Shown: piece by piece, positions 30,790 to 38,513 of the stretch | Numbering within the stretch: position 1 is the stretch's first letter | Layout of the letters: each line of letters begins with the position of its first letter | IMG/VR virus record: IMGVR_UViG_3300025400_000033 | Location: 1-42,431 of that record | From: a virus | Direction: 5' to 3' (one strand) | Length of the DNA stretch: 42,431 nt | The notes under the pieces: model-generated | What the model was told of the DNA's origin: nothing | The model's input: the letters and a program-made list of their open reading frames with translations, nothing else | Database searches by the model: none | Program-made: the position numbers and the translations under genes

Positions 30790-31001
30790 TATTTTGCCCT
30801 ATCCATTAATGAAATATCTTTAATACATTCAACCAGTTCATCAAATGAGTGATACATAAGTTTAACTGATTTCCAGTCATCGGTTTCGGCTTTGCCGCCA
30901 ATTTCGATACCGTAACCGTTATCGAAAAAGTAAACAGTAAAAACATCATTTACTTTTTTTATTTTGTCACTAACTTTAGTGATACTTGCTTTTTTTGCCA
31001 T
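30789..31001 (-). CDS. small paralogous protein A
   Basis: 70 residues starting MAKKASITKVSDKIKKVN, then FTVYFFDNGYGIEIGG and TDDWKSVKLMYHSFDEL. Related in sequence and layout to the downstream 63-residue protein. From memory, single copies of this kind are frequent in T4-like phages with no known role. Its ATG follows the upstream stop by one base. Confidence 0.68.
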   Translation of the reverse strand: MAKKASITKVSDKIKKVNDVFTVYFFDNGYGIEIGGKAETDDWKSVKLMYHSFDELVECIKDISLMDRAK

Positions 31002-31002
31002 A

Positions 31003-31257
31003 TTATACTAACTCCTCTAAAATACCTAAAAATTCTGCAAAGATTAACAATGCGCCAGCAATGATTAACTCGCCTCGAACTAATGCAATACCTGCGCCAA
31101 TTCTAACTCCACTCTTTACAAGGCTAACATAGAAATGCCTCTTGCTAGGATCCATGGGTTGGATTTTAAATAGTGGCGGATGCATAGGGCACCGACCTTG
31201 TTTATAGTCACACAAAGGTGAATATTCTTTATTACAAATGTTACAATGTGTTGTCAT
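31003..31257 (-). CDS. small membrane protein with zinc-finger-like N-terminus
   Basis: 84 residues starting MTTHCNICNKEYSPLCDY. Cys5, Cys8, Cys16 and the CPMHPP segment could bind zinc. After a short linker (MDPSKRHFYVSLVKSG) the C-terminal third is hydrophobic (IGAGIALVRGELIIAGALLIFAEFL, one or two spans). From memory, it is a conserved small protein of T4-like marine phages. It is the first gene after a sigma-70-like promoter whose -10 box ends six bases before the ATG. Confidence 0.7.
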   Translation of the reverse strand: MTTHCNICNKEYSPLCDYKQGRCPMHPPLFKIQPMDPSKRHFYVSLVKSGVRIGAGIALVRGELIIAGALLIFAEFLGILEELV

Positions 31258-31263
31258 AGTTAA

Positions 31264-31292
31264 ATTATACTATAGTTTAAATTTTTAATCAA
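31264..31292 (-). promoter_or_regulatory. sigma-70-like promoter of the clamp loader gene string
   Basis: Minus strand TTGATT (31292-31287), 17 bases, TATAAT (31269-31264), then six bases to the ATG at 31257. The message would start on or beside the start codon. It carries TATAGTATAAT, shared with the promoters at 8769 and 22598. It would drive six small genes and gene 44. Confidence 0.62.
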
Positions 31293-31867
31293 GCAGTAAA
31301 GGTTAAATCTAATATCTGATGCGGCTGTTGTATTGCCCAATTACACAAATCAAAAACATAGTTTGTATTCATTTTTTCAAAATGTAAATGTTTAGTCATA
31401 TCAGTATCCACTAAACCAGGTTTTAAATGAATGATTTCTGGAGATTTCCAACTTAATGTTCTTAACTCGTTGACTGTGTGCTCTAAAGAAATCTTATGTG
31501 TTTCATACATAAGTAATCCATATTTTGCTTCTTCTGTGTTAGGATGTAAAGACCTGTATACCTCAGAAAGAGAACTACCAATCACTACGATTTTTTTAGA
31601 TTGTCCTTGCCATAGTCGGTGTAGTTTAAGTAATAAATCAGTTTGAATAAATCCCTCCATTACGGAAGTAAAATTTCCTGAATAGGCATTGTTAATAAAA
31701 ACATCGCAATCGGCTGATTTTTTAATTATCTTATCTACATTTTTTGGATTAACAATGTCGTATCCATTAGAACGACTGAACCCTATAACTTTGTGGCCTT
31801 GTTTTTTAAAACCTTCAGCCAAAGCAAGACCGATACCTTTTGTATGACCGGTTATTGCTATTTTCAT
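31289..31867 (-). CDS. short-chain dehydrogenase/reductase family protein
   Basis: 192 residues from ATG at 31867 (MKIAITGHTKGIGLALA). The NAD(P)-binding TGxxxGIG is at 6-13, FINNAY matches the NNAG motif, GSSLSE supplies the catalytic Ser, and YETHK the Tyr-x-x-x-Lys pair. It is shorter than most SDRs (about 250), lacking much of the substrate-binding end. The substrate is unknown; in phages such enzymes are often linked to nucleotide sugars. A longer start at 31915 would overlap the upstream gene. Confidence 0.85.
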   Translation of the reverse strand: MKIAITGHTKGIGLALAEGFKKQGHKVIGFSRSNGYDIVNPKNVDKIIKKSADCDVFINNAYSGNFTSVMEGFIQTDLLLKLHRLWQGQSKKIVVIGSSLSEVYRSLHPNTEEAKYGLLMYETHKISLEHTVNELRTLSWKSPEIIHLKPGLVDTDMTKHLHFEKMNTNYVFDLCNWAIQQPHQILDLTFTA

Positions 31868-31868
31868 A

Positions 31869-32261
31869 TTAACCGCGTAAGCTCTCCATAGTAATAATCT
31901 TTGACAAACTTTCACCTAAATCCTGATCATGACCGACAATGTGTAGTTGATTCATATTGCGATCCTTAGCTTCATCGTAGCGCATAGTTTCAACAATAGT
32001 TCCACCATTGGCACGAAATACATTCATACGCAGCGGATTACCTTCTAGTCTTGGACTATGATCGAGGGATACAACGGTATTACTTGCTAGACTATTTTCT
32101 TCTTCATAGGCTCGTTTGCCAATATTAACTAGCCATCGTTTAAAAAAGTTCATTTTCTTTTCCTTTGGTTCTTCTTCCCACCTTGCCATTGATCTTATTT
32201 GTTGTTTCCTATTACCACTACTGAGTTTTGCTGTTGTTGCGTACATACTACCTTGACTCAT
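31869..32261 (-). CDS. conserved phage protein, unknown function
   Basis: 130 residues starting MSQGSMYATTAKLSSGNR. A basic helix (MNFFKRWLVNIGKRAYEE) is followed by a beta-rich region (GNPLRMNVFRANGGTIVE) and a conserved-looking end (LHIVGHDQDLGESLSKII). From memory, the end recurs in many T4-like marine phages. The start overlaps the cytidylyltransferase stop as ATGA, and the SDR gene follows directly. Confidence 0.66.
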   Translation of the reverse strand: MSQGSMYATTAKLSSGNRKQQIRSMARWEEEPKEKKMNFFKRWLVNIGKRAYEEENSLASNTVVSLDHSPRLEGNPLRMNVFRANGGTIVETMRYDEAKDRNMNQLHIVGHDQDLGESLSKIITMESLRG

Positions 32262-32722
32262 TTTTTTGTCCTTTCTGCTTCTGCTACACGCTTGCGTAGA
32301 CTTGAACTACTAAATGAATGATCTCGTCCGTTATAGACAATTTCTATTCCACGGTCATAACAGATATCTCTACCTGTAAATTCTTTGTCTGCGTACTCTA
32401 TACCTAATATTCTAACATCTATCGGCAATGTGAGCAAGATATCTTCGAGGTCTTTTTCAGTCTGATATACAACTATTTCGTCCACATAACGAACTGCGGC
32501 AAGTTGGATTTGCCGTTCCACAATACTTTGAACTGGCGGATTTTTGGTATCGGGTCTATCGATTGATGCATCTGTTTGTAGTGCAGCAATTAGGTAATCA
32601 CAATGGTTTTTAACTTCGGCCAACATGGCAATATGTCCTGCATGTAGTAAATCGAACTGGCTAAACACAATACCAATCTTTTTACCATCTGCTTTGAGTG
32701 CTTTAACTTTATTGAATATCAT
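32258..32722 (-). CDS. TagD/RfaE-like cytidylyltransferase
   Basis: 154 residues. The HxGH motif lies in FSQFDLLHAGHIAML, the Arg-Pro-Asp-x-Lys block in RPDTK, a conserved Arg-Glu-type segment in IVERQIQL and the C-terminal Ser-rich loop in FSSSSLRKRV. This is the compact fold of glycerol-3-phosphate and ADP/CDP-heptose-type nucleotidyltransferases, which activate a polyol or sugar phosphate with CTP or ATP. With the SDR gene nearby it may build a precursor for a glycan or lipid head group. Substrate not determinable. Overlaps both neighbours (ATGA). Confidence 0.85.
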   Translation of the reverse strand: MIFNKVKALKADGKKIGIVFSQFDLLHAGHIAMLAEVKNHCDYLIAALQTDASIDRPDTKNPPVQSIVERQIQLAAVRYVDEIVVYQTEKDLEDILLTLPIDVRILGIEYADKEFTGRDICYDRGIEIVYNGRDHSFSSSSLRKRVAEAERTKK

Positions 32723-32958
32723 TTCTTAAGTATCTTGATTATTTTTCGTTGTTCTTGTTCTCGTAACCATTCATCTTCTGTCGTACCGAAACTTGGACAA
32801 CGACTAATAGCATCGTCTAAAATTTCTTTTAATTGATAAAGGTCTTGTTTAACACACCAACCGTTAAATCCGTCAGTGTATGGACTTTGGCAAGTATATG
32901 CCGCTGAATTGATTTGTTGTGCTATGTTAGCAACTTCTAAAGGTTTCTTAAATCCCAT
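32719..32958 (-). CDS. conserved small phage protein, unknown function
   Basis: 79 residues from ATG at 32958 (MGFKKPLEVANIAQQIN), then YTDGFNGWCVKQDLYQLK and a charged helix (DEWLREQEQRKIIKILKK). From memory, the first 60 residues are well conserved in T4-like marine phages. The choice of this ATG rests on the promoter whose -10 box ends five bases before it; an ATG five codons earlier lies inside the promoter. It is the first gene of a four-gene string with the cytidylyltransferase and SDR. Confidence 0.7.
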   Translation of the reverse strand: MGFKKPLEVANIAQQINSAAYTCQSPYTDGFNGWCVKQDLYQLKEILDDAISRCPSFGTTEDEWLREQEQRKIIKILKK

Positions 32959-32963
32959 ACTAG

Positions 32964-32992
32964 ATAATAGCATGGGAGTTAATCTATGTCAA
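32964..32992 (-). promoter_or_regulatory. sigma-70-like promoter before the MGFKKPLE gene
   Basis: Minus strand TTGACA (32992-32987), 17 bases, TATTAT (32969-32964), five bases to the ATG at 32958. The -35 is perfect and the spacing ideal. As at 1636 and 31264, transcription would begin at about the start codon. Confidence 0.65.
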
Positions 32993-32995
32993 TAC

Positions 32996-33337
32996 TTAAA
33001 CACCTTGACTGCGATAAATATCGCTGGGTTTTTCGTCCGCAATCATCATCATGGCAGCGACATCGGCTTTTTGAAGTTTGGTAATAGATCCATCTTCATT
33101 TTCATACTCTGCTGCACGGCTCCAGCGGCCGTGTTCCATAAGAACCCAATCGCCTACTTTAACATCAGTTTGGTCCGGACCTACTGCCCAAACTCGACCC
33201 CAACGAGGTTTGATACCTTGTACTTTACCGTCATCACTTTTTACAATAATGCCACTTTTGGTTTTTTCATCACCAAATTCCATATCGGACAGTATTACAC
33301 CGTTGCCTAATGGTCTTAATGTTCCTGTTACTTTCAT
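32996..33337 (-). CDS. GroES-like co-chaperonin (gp31-type)
   Basis: 113 residues starting MKVTGTLRPLGNGVILSD. The GroES beta-barrel pattern is clear: PLGNGVIL at the start, a mobile-loop region with EKTKSGIIVKSDDG, then VWAVGPDQTDVKVGDWVL. It lacks the classic Gly-Gly-Ile-Val loop tripeptide but has SGIIV in its place, as expected for binding GroEL. Phage versions such as T4 gp31 help fold the major capsid protein. AGAGGA lies four to five bases before the ATG. It is somewhat longer than GroES (97). Confidence 0.85.
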   Translation of the reverse strand: MKVTGTLRPLGNGVILSDMEFGDEKTKSGIIVKSDDGKVQGIKPRWGRVWAVGPDQTDVKVGDWVLMEHGRWSRAAEYENEDGSITKLQKADVAAMMMIADEKPSDIYRSQGV

Positions 33338-33631
33338 TTATTCCTCTGTTGATTGTTGTTGATTTTTAGTTGATTTAGTCGTCGCAGGTGCTACAACTTG
33401 TGGCGGTACAATTTCAGGAGCTTCTGTGTTAGAAACTGTTGATTTTTTAGCAGGAGTATCATAATATGATGCTACTACTTCTTCGCGCTTTTTAATGATT
33501 TCTCCGCCAGGCCCTATTTGATCTCCGCGGGCATTCACTCTAACATTGCCTACTGCAAGAGTTAGCTCGTTTTGTTTAGCTAACTTGTTCATGTCTACCA
33601 TTTTACCTTGAGCTGATCTGTGTAATGTCAT
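33338..33631 (-). CDS. conserved small phage protein, unknown function
   Basis: 97 residues starting MTLHRSAQGKMVDMNKLA. The middle (AVGNVRVNARGDQIGPGG) and the HRSAQGK start recur, from memory, in T4-like marine phages. The C-terminal third is disordered and rich in Pro, Thr and Gln (APEIVPPQVVAPATT). No function known. The start overlaps the DnaE-fragment stop (ATGA) and the co-chaperonin follows directly. Confidence 0.68.
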   Translation of the reverse strand: MTLHRSAQGKMVDMNKLAKQNELTLAVGNVRVNARGDQIGPGGEIIKKREEVVASYYDTPAKKSTVSNTEAPEIVPPQVVAPATTKSTKNQQQSTEE

Positions 33632-34152
33632 TTTATTTCTCCTTTTAGGAACTCTTGAATATCAAGTTCGTATCTTAGACTGTCAATTTTGTGTATGCCT
33701 ATCAAATATAAAACATATGATGCTACACTACTACCGCGACCTACGCCCCAAACAATATCATGTTCTCGCATAGTATCTACCAAGTATTTACAATAGTGCA
33801 GAACGTCAAACATATTATGTTGAATAAACAGTTCTAACTCTTCGGTGACCCTTGCTGTTTGCTGGTCTGTAGTACACATACCGTAAAGCATTTCTACAAG
33901 ATTTGGACAGTAGTCCTTGGGCATAAACCATTCTGTTTGATTTGCTTCATCAAACAGTTCAACGCTGTCAAACTTATCGTGTTTGATTTTTTTGAGTTCG
34001 GGAAATCGATCTGCATTTTTGGATCTTGCTTGATTGAACTGTTCAATCATATCCACATATACATCGTCAAAGTTAACAATCTTGCCTGCGTATAATGCGT
34101 TAAACGCTTCGATTTCTGTTAGTTCAACTTCGCCGTAGTTATTGATTTTCAC
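33628..34152 (-). CDS. DNA polymerase III alpha-like fragment (C-family, without catalytic centre)
   Basis: 174 residues from a probable GTG at 34152 (VKINNYGEVELTEIEAF), overlapping the upstream stop. The end, VGRGSSVASYVLYLIGIHKIDSL followed by DIQEFLK, matches the GRGS region of bacterial DnaE (GPGRGSGAGSLVAYAL...FLNPER). The protein stops just before the place where DnaE has its two catalytic aspartates, so it cannot polymerise DNA. From memory, similar fragments occur in other T4-like marine phages, so this is a stable truncated family rather than a recent accident. Role unknown; perhaps nucleotide or DNA binding. Confidence 0.68.
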   Translation of the reverse strand: MKINNYGEVELTEIEAFNALYAGKIVNFDDVYVDMIEQFNQARSKNADRFPELKKIKHDKFDSVELFDEANQTEWFMPKDYCPNLVEMLYGMCTTDQQTARVTEELELFIQHNMFDVLHYCKYLVDTMREHDIVWGVGRGSSVASYVLYLIGIHKIDSLRYELDIQEFLKGEIK

Positions 34153-34690
34153 TCTTACCGCCCTTGATAATTCGAGGTTCGAATTTCGGGCTATCATTAA
34201 GTTCTAAATCATCCCAGGATACATCTATTGTTGTACCTGTTTCTAGATTGTCCATATTCCACCAATGTTCGCCCGATAAATCTAATCCAGATTCTTCCGG
34301 ATCTCGTATACAATACTGTACATGATCTCCAACGGCACTGTCAACAGTCATAAAGCCAATTTCAAAATATTTTGCAGTTATTACTTGGAATTTTCTGAGC
34401 AATACACTACCTACAAAATAATCGTAGGGTTCTGTGGGAAACTGTACTAAGTTACTGCTCGATATATTTAAAGGTTCTAACAATATGTTTTTATCGAAAA
34501 TAAAAATGCTATTGTGTAAACAACTATCTACAAAAGTTCTTAGTCTTCTAAATCCCATGGCAAGATCATGAGGACTTACTGGTTCTATTGCTATCCCTAT
34601 ACTATATTGATTAGGAATAATAGTTGTATCTGATATAAGAGTACAGGCAAAGTTAGTGGGCCAAATGTAATGTTCTAGGTCATTCGACAT
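34139..34690 (-). CDS. conserved phage protein, unknown function
   Basis: 183 residues starting MSNDLEHYIWPTNFACTL. It is mixed alpha/beta with an aromatic, acidic C-terminal half (GEHWWNMDNLETGTTIDV, SWDDLELNDSPKFEPR). No motif that I know. Its start overlaps the upstream small gene by 11 bases and its end overlaps the DnaE fragment. The arrangement is typical of tightly packed middle genes. Confidence 0.66.
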   Translation of the reverse strand: MSNDLEHYIWPTNFACTLISDTTIIPNQYSIGIAIEPVSPHDLAMGFRRLRTFVDSCLHNSIFIFDKNILLEPLNISSSNLVQFPTEPYDYFVGSVLLRKFQVITAKYFEIGFMTVDSAVGDHVQYCIRDPEESGLDLSGEHWWNMDNLETGTTIDVSWDDLELNDSPKFEPRIIKGGKSENQ

Positions 34691-34925
34691 TGATTAAATC
34701 ATCCAATCCGCTATCTTGACTTTTCTTTGCAAGTGCTTTGTTAGCAGTTACTTGCCGTTGTTGTTGTTCCATTTTAAATGCATCTAAATTTAAAATAATC
34801 TGTTGAGCAACACTACCATTTCCTAATCGTAGTGCTGTATAGTATTTTTTAGTTAACTCGAAAATTTTGTTATCGAGATCTTGATCTTTCATTTTGCTTA
34901 AATCTGGTAATAAGGGATTGAACAT
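34680..34925 (-). CDS. small helical phage protein with acidic-hydrophobic tail
   Basis: 81 residues starting MFNPLLPDLSKMKDQDLD. Two helices (KIFELTKKYYTALRLGNG, IILNLDAFKMEQQQRQVT) and the end SGLDDLINVE. From memory, a closely similar protein is conserved in T4-like marine phages. The final LDDLI could be a clamp-binding peptide of the kind found on T4 gp33 and gp55, but this is weak. It starts one base after the tail-fibre gene stop. Confidence 0.66.
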   Translation of the reverse strand: MFNPLLPDLSKMKDQDLDNKIFELTKKYYTALRLGNGSVAQQIILNLDAFKMEQQQRQVTANKALAKKSQDSGLDDLINVE

Positions 34926-34926
34926 A

Positions 34927-36186
34927 TTAAAATCCTATAGCCATCCATTCGATTGCTTCGACTCCCGATGCTGGAGTAGAACTGTAACCGGGTGAGTTAA
35001 TAAATCTAATATTAAATCCGGTAGCTGCTGTATTGACTACTTGGACCTGTGAATCAATACCATTGTCGTCTGTGATATTCCATGCAGTTGCCATTACTTG
35101 TAATGCACCGTTTGGAAAACCTGTTTGTTGAACTCCGTTTTGTATTGGGGAGATACCGGGGATGATCGGGAATGATATAGTGGTAGTAATGTTTCCTGCT
35201 GAGGAAGTATTAAAGGCCGCATTGGCCAAAGTGCCCCAAATCATAATTAATCCACTGGGTAATACATGGTATCCGACTCCTGTAGTGTTTCCAGTACCGT
35301 CGCCACCTGTAAGACTACATCTCCATGTAGCAGTATTATTTCTTTGTTCTATTACTTGATTTGCATCAGTGAATATTAGATCACCGTCTATGGTTAAATT
35401 AACAAATTTTACAGAAGTTGATGTGCTTGATAGATTACCTTGCACATTCATATTTCCATTAACTACCAGGTTACCGTTGATATTTAGAGAGTTTGTAATA
35501 CCAACCCCTCCTTGTACAACCAAAGTTCCTGTATTATATGCTGTTGATTCTATTCCAGCAGAAAATACAACATCCTGACTAAATGCTTCTGAAAGTAAAG
35601 TTGTTACAGTGTTGGCATTGATTACAGTGAATAACTCAAATGTTGGATTTGTAACATATACAACATTGTCAACAAATGTCGGCGGGGGGTCAAAATAAAC
35701 AGTATAACCGTCTATAGCAGTTATAGTATATGGGCCACTAGCAGTGGGATTTTTTCCATAAAATGTTCCCCCTACTAGTAGTTCGGTTGTTGTATTATAA
35801 GACATAAAACTACTAGTAGCAGCCGATAGAGATTCTATAGACATTGGTACAACATTTGGAAACATTGCTATAGAACCTGCGGCAGGGGTATTGTTTGCGT
35901 TTTTTCCAATAACTACAACATCATTCAACTGACCGATGCTAATAGAATCTATAGAACCTAATTTTAAAGTTTTTAAAGCATTAACAATATGAGTTCCTGT
36001 AATAATATTAGTAGTTGTATTATTAATAGTAGCTGCTAGTGTATCTATATACGAGTTTAATGTAGTTAACGATGCTTGTATATTATTGAAATTGTCACGA
36101 AACCCCTGTGCGTTATTATTTTCGCCAGGAAGGGGGTATAGGGAATTTATATTATTAATATATTGTGTTGCGCCAGTTGTGCTCAT
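34927..36186 (-). CDS. tail-fibre-type protein, copy 1 of 3
   Basis: 419 residues. N-terminal module YINNINSLYPLPGENNN, AQGFRDNFNNIQASL and LNSYIDTLAA is shared with the next two genes. The middle has a repeat-rich beta region (GTLVVQGGVGITNSLNING, NLVVNGNMNVQGNLSS) typical of phage fibre shafts. The C-terminus (GYHVLPSGLIMIWG ... EAIEWMAIGF) matches the gp53-like receptor-binding end of tail fibres. AGGA lies upstream of the ATG, but no late box is visible, so it is probably read through from the gene before. Confidence 0.82.
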   Translation of the reverse strand: MSTTGATQYINNINSLYPLPGENNNAQGFRDNFNNIQASLTTLNSYIDTLAATINNTTTNIITGTHIVNALKTLKLGSIDSISIGQLNDVVVIGKNANNTPAAGSIAMFPNVVPMSIESLSAATSSFMSYNTTTELLVGGTFYGKNPTASGPYTITAIDGYTVYFDPPPTFVDNVVYVTNPTFELFTVINANTVTTLLSEAFSQDVVFSAGIESTAYNTGTLVVQGGVGITNSLNINGNLVVNGNMNVQGNLSSTSTSVKFVNLTIDGDLIFTDANQVIEQRNNTATWRCSLTGGDGTGNTTGVGYHVLPSGLIMIWGTLANAAFNTSSAGNITTTISFPIIPGISPIQNGVQQTGFPNGALQVMATAWNITDDNGIDSQVQVVNTAATGFNIRFINSPGYSSTPASGVEAIEWMAIGF

Positions 36187-36190
36187 AATT

Positions 36191-37279
36191 TTAGTGTCCT
36201 ATTGCAAACCAAGTAAACGCTCCGGCCGAAGAGTTTTGAACTGCTGATGCATTACTCATAAACACAAACGAAGAATTGTTATAACTAACAATATTTGGAA
36301 ATACGTCCCAATAAAATGCTCCGGGTGTTCCTGGAGTATTATTTGCTGGCGGTGTTCCTGCGGCCCCTGCATTGTAGTTTAAGTTCCAATAGCTCATTTG
36401 AAGATTTAAACATGCATTTGGAAATCCGGGATTAGATTGTCCAGGCAATGTTGGGAATGGAATTGTATTTGTCGATTGCCAAGAAACTAACCCAGTAGTC
36501 CCCCACATCATTATTAATCCTGTGGGTAATATTTGATATCCTGAGGTAAGATTAGTAGCAGACGATGTAGAGGAAGTGATTGATTGTGTGTCTGAAGTAA
36601 CAAAAAAGTTTAAAAAAGATGATGTGTTTAAAATAATAGCAGGGGATGCATCATTATTTTTATCTTTAAGTATTAAATTGCCAGTTAAGGTAACACCGTT
36701 AAACGTTACATTACTTGATGTATTGATCAGATTTCCTTGAACAGTTAAGTTTCCATTAATGCCAAGACCGCCACCAACATTTAATGTTTTGCTAATACCG
36801 ACCCCACCTTCTACAACTAACGTACCGTTGGTATAAGCATCTGAATCATCTCCAGCAGATAATATTAAATCTTGATTAAATGACTGCGATATCATCTTAT
36901 TAACATCGCTACTAGTCACTACTACAAAATCTTGGAATATAGGATTACTTCCGTTTTTAAAAAACCCCACAGACCCTGCTGCTGCTGTTCCGTCTGGATT
37001 TTGTCCAGTGATAACAATATCGCCTAACTGTCCGGTACTGATGTTAGTTCCTGTACCTAATTTTAACAAGGTTAATGCAGATAATAGTTGTGTAGCAGTA
37101 ACAGTTGATGCATTTACATTTAATGTAGTTCCTGCTAAGTTATCCATGTAGGAGTTTAAATCATTCAACGAAGTTTGTATATAGTTGAAATTATTTCTAA
37201 ATGTCTGGCTGGAGTTATCTATACCCGATTGTGGATATAGTGTATTAATAAGTTGTGTACTAGTTAAGGCTGCGGTCAT
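36191..37279 (-). CDS. tail-fibre-type protein, copy 2 of 3
   Basis: 362 residues with the same three-part plan: LINTLYPQSGIDNSSQTFR and NNFNYIQTSLNDLNSYMDN at the start, GTLVVEGGVGISKTLNVGG and NGNLTVQGNLIN in the shaft, and GYQILPTGLIMMWG ending in TWFAIGH. It lacks an insert of about 50 residues present in the other two after the AAGSVGFF segment (their TTNILPGASF-like region). A near-consensus late box is 12 bases before the ATG. Differences are greatest in the C-terminal region, as expected for receptor choice. Confidence 0.82.
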   Translation of the reverse strand: MTAALTSTQLINTLYPQSGIDNSSQTFRNNFNYIQTSLNDLNSYMDNLAGTTLNVNASTVTATQLLSALTLLKLGTGTNISTGQLGDIVITGQNPDGTAAAGSVGFFKNGSNPIFQDFVVVTSSDVNKMISQSFNQDLILSAGDDSDAYTNGTLVVEGGVGISKTLNVGGGLGINGNLTVQGNLINTSSNVTFNGVTLTGNLILKDKNNDASPAIILNTSSFLNFFVTSDTQSITSSTSSATNLTSGYQILPTGLIMMWGTTGLVSWQSTNTIPFPTLPGQSNPGFPNACLNLQMSYWNLNYNAGAAGTPPANNTPGTPGAFYWDVFPNIVSYNNSSFVFMSNASAVQNSSAGAFTWFAIGH

Positions 37280-37291
37280 TGTTTTTATCTT

Positions 37292-37299
37292 TATTTATT
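37292..37299 (-). promoter_or_regulatory. probable late promoter (AATAAATA) for fibre copy 2
   Basis: One mismatch from the T4 late box, 12 bases before the ATG at 37279, in the 23-base gap between two fibre genes. The short distance leaves little room for a leader. Confidence 0.45.
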
Positions 37300-37302
37300 G
37301 GG

Positions 37303-38478
37303 TCAATAACCTGTTGCAAACCAAATAACACTACTGCCGCCATTGGCACCGTTGTGTGTTTTGTTGTTTATTAGAGTTAGGCCTTGTGCTGATATACTTA
37401 CAATCTGAGACATCATAGCATAATTTGTAGTAGCCGCTGAGTTTTGTACAACTGTTTGTGCATTAACACAGGCATTTGGAAATCCGGGAGTTGAATATCC
37501 TGGTAATGTCGGAAACACCACAGACCCTTGATTATCGAATGGAATATATGAACTTACACCCCACATCCATATCATTCCTCCAGGAAATACCTGATATCCG
37601 CCGTTAGCATTAAATGACGAATCCCATGAATTAACATTTAGTACTAGAGTTGGTGAAGCATCGTTGTTAGAATCTGCAAGAGTAAGATTACCTGCTACCA
37701 TTAATCCGTTTAATACTGTATTTGCAGAGTTTGATGTATAGTTTCCCACTAGATTTACATCGCCAGTGATATTAGTATTACTATTAACATATACATTACC
37801 ACTAACTCCCATACCGCCTTGTACCTGTAAGGCACCTGATGTAGTTGAAGTTGAATCGTGTCCGTCTGTTAGAGTGACTATTCCTGCAAATGCTGACGAA
37901 ATTAAATTACTAACTGTACTGGCATTAATAACAGTGTAGTCCTGAAAAATAGGATTTGTAATGTTTATTCCTACATCGTCAAATCCAGGATCTGGACTAA
38001 CATAAATGGTATATCCATCTACACCTGTGACAGTATAAACTGTGGTTGTATTAACAGGTGTAAATGAAGCACCTGGTAAAATATTTGTTGTAGTATTGAA
38101 AGTTGTAATAGAATGTGAACTAGACGAAATACTTTTAACTGCTATTGGTATAACATTAGGAAAAAATGCTATAGATCCTACAGCAGCAGTCCCATTAGGA
38201 TTAACACCTTGAACTTTAGTTTCGTTTGATGAACCTACAGTAATAAAGTTGTTAGCACCTAACTGTAAAGTTTGTGACGCAACTATAGTAGTTGCAGTAA
38301 CACTTGGGGCATTTATATTAGACGGTGGACTAGCCAACGCATTCATATAAGAATCTAAACTTGCCAAGGCCTGTTTAATATTTCCAAAATTATCGCGAAA
38401 TCCTTGAGCATTGTTAAGTACTCCGGATGTTGGGTAGTTTACATTAATTTTGTTAATATATGGCAGTGCCGATGTCAT
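37303..38478 (-). CDS. tail-fibre-type protein, copy 3 of 3
   Basis: 391 residues: YINKINVNYPTSGVLNN, AQGFRDNFGNIKQALASL and SYMNALASPP at the start, GALQVQGGMGVSGNVYVNS in the shaft, and GYQVFPGGMIWMWG ending in VIWFATGY. Copies 1 and 3 are closer to each other in the N-terminal half. GGAG precedes the ATG and a near-consensus late box lies 19 bases upstream. It is the most upstream fibre copy on the transcript and follows the glycan-modification fusion gene. Confidence 0.82.
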   Translation of the reverse strand: MTSALPYINKINVNYPTSGVLNNAQGFRDNFGNIKQALASLDSYMNALASPPSNINAPSVTATTIVASQTLQLGANNFITVGSSNETKVQGVNPNGTAAVGSIAFFPNVIPIAVKSISSSSHSITTFNTTTNILPGASFTPVNTTTVYTVTGVDGYTIYVSPDPGFDDVGINITNPIFQDYTVINASTVSNLISSAFAGIVTLTDGHDSTSTTSGALQVQGGMGVSGNVYVNSNTNITGDVNLVGNYTSNSANTVLNGLMVAGNLTLADSNNDASPTLVLNVNSWDSSFNANGGYQVFPGGMIWMWGVSSYIPFDNQGSVVFPTLPGYSTPGFPNACVNAQTVVQNSAATTNYAMMSQIVSISAQGLTLINNKTHNGANGGSSVIWFATGY

Positions 38479-38497
38479 TGTTATCTCCAGATAGTCT

Positions 38498-38505
38498 TAT
38501 TTATT
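38498..38505 (-). promoter_or_regulatory. probable late promoter (AATAAATA) for fibre copy 3
   Basis: Minus strand AATAAATA, 19 bases before the ATG at 38478, followed by a GGAG ribosome site. It lies in the 35-base gap after the methyltransferase fusion gene. Confidence 0.5.
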
Positions 38506-38513
38506 GTTAAAAA

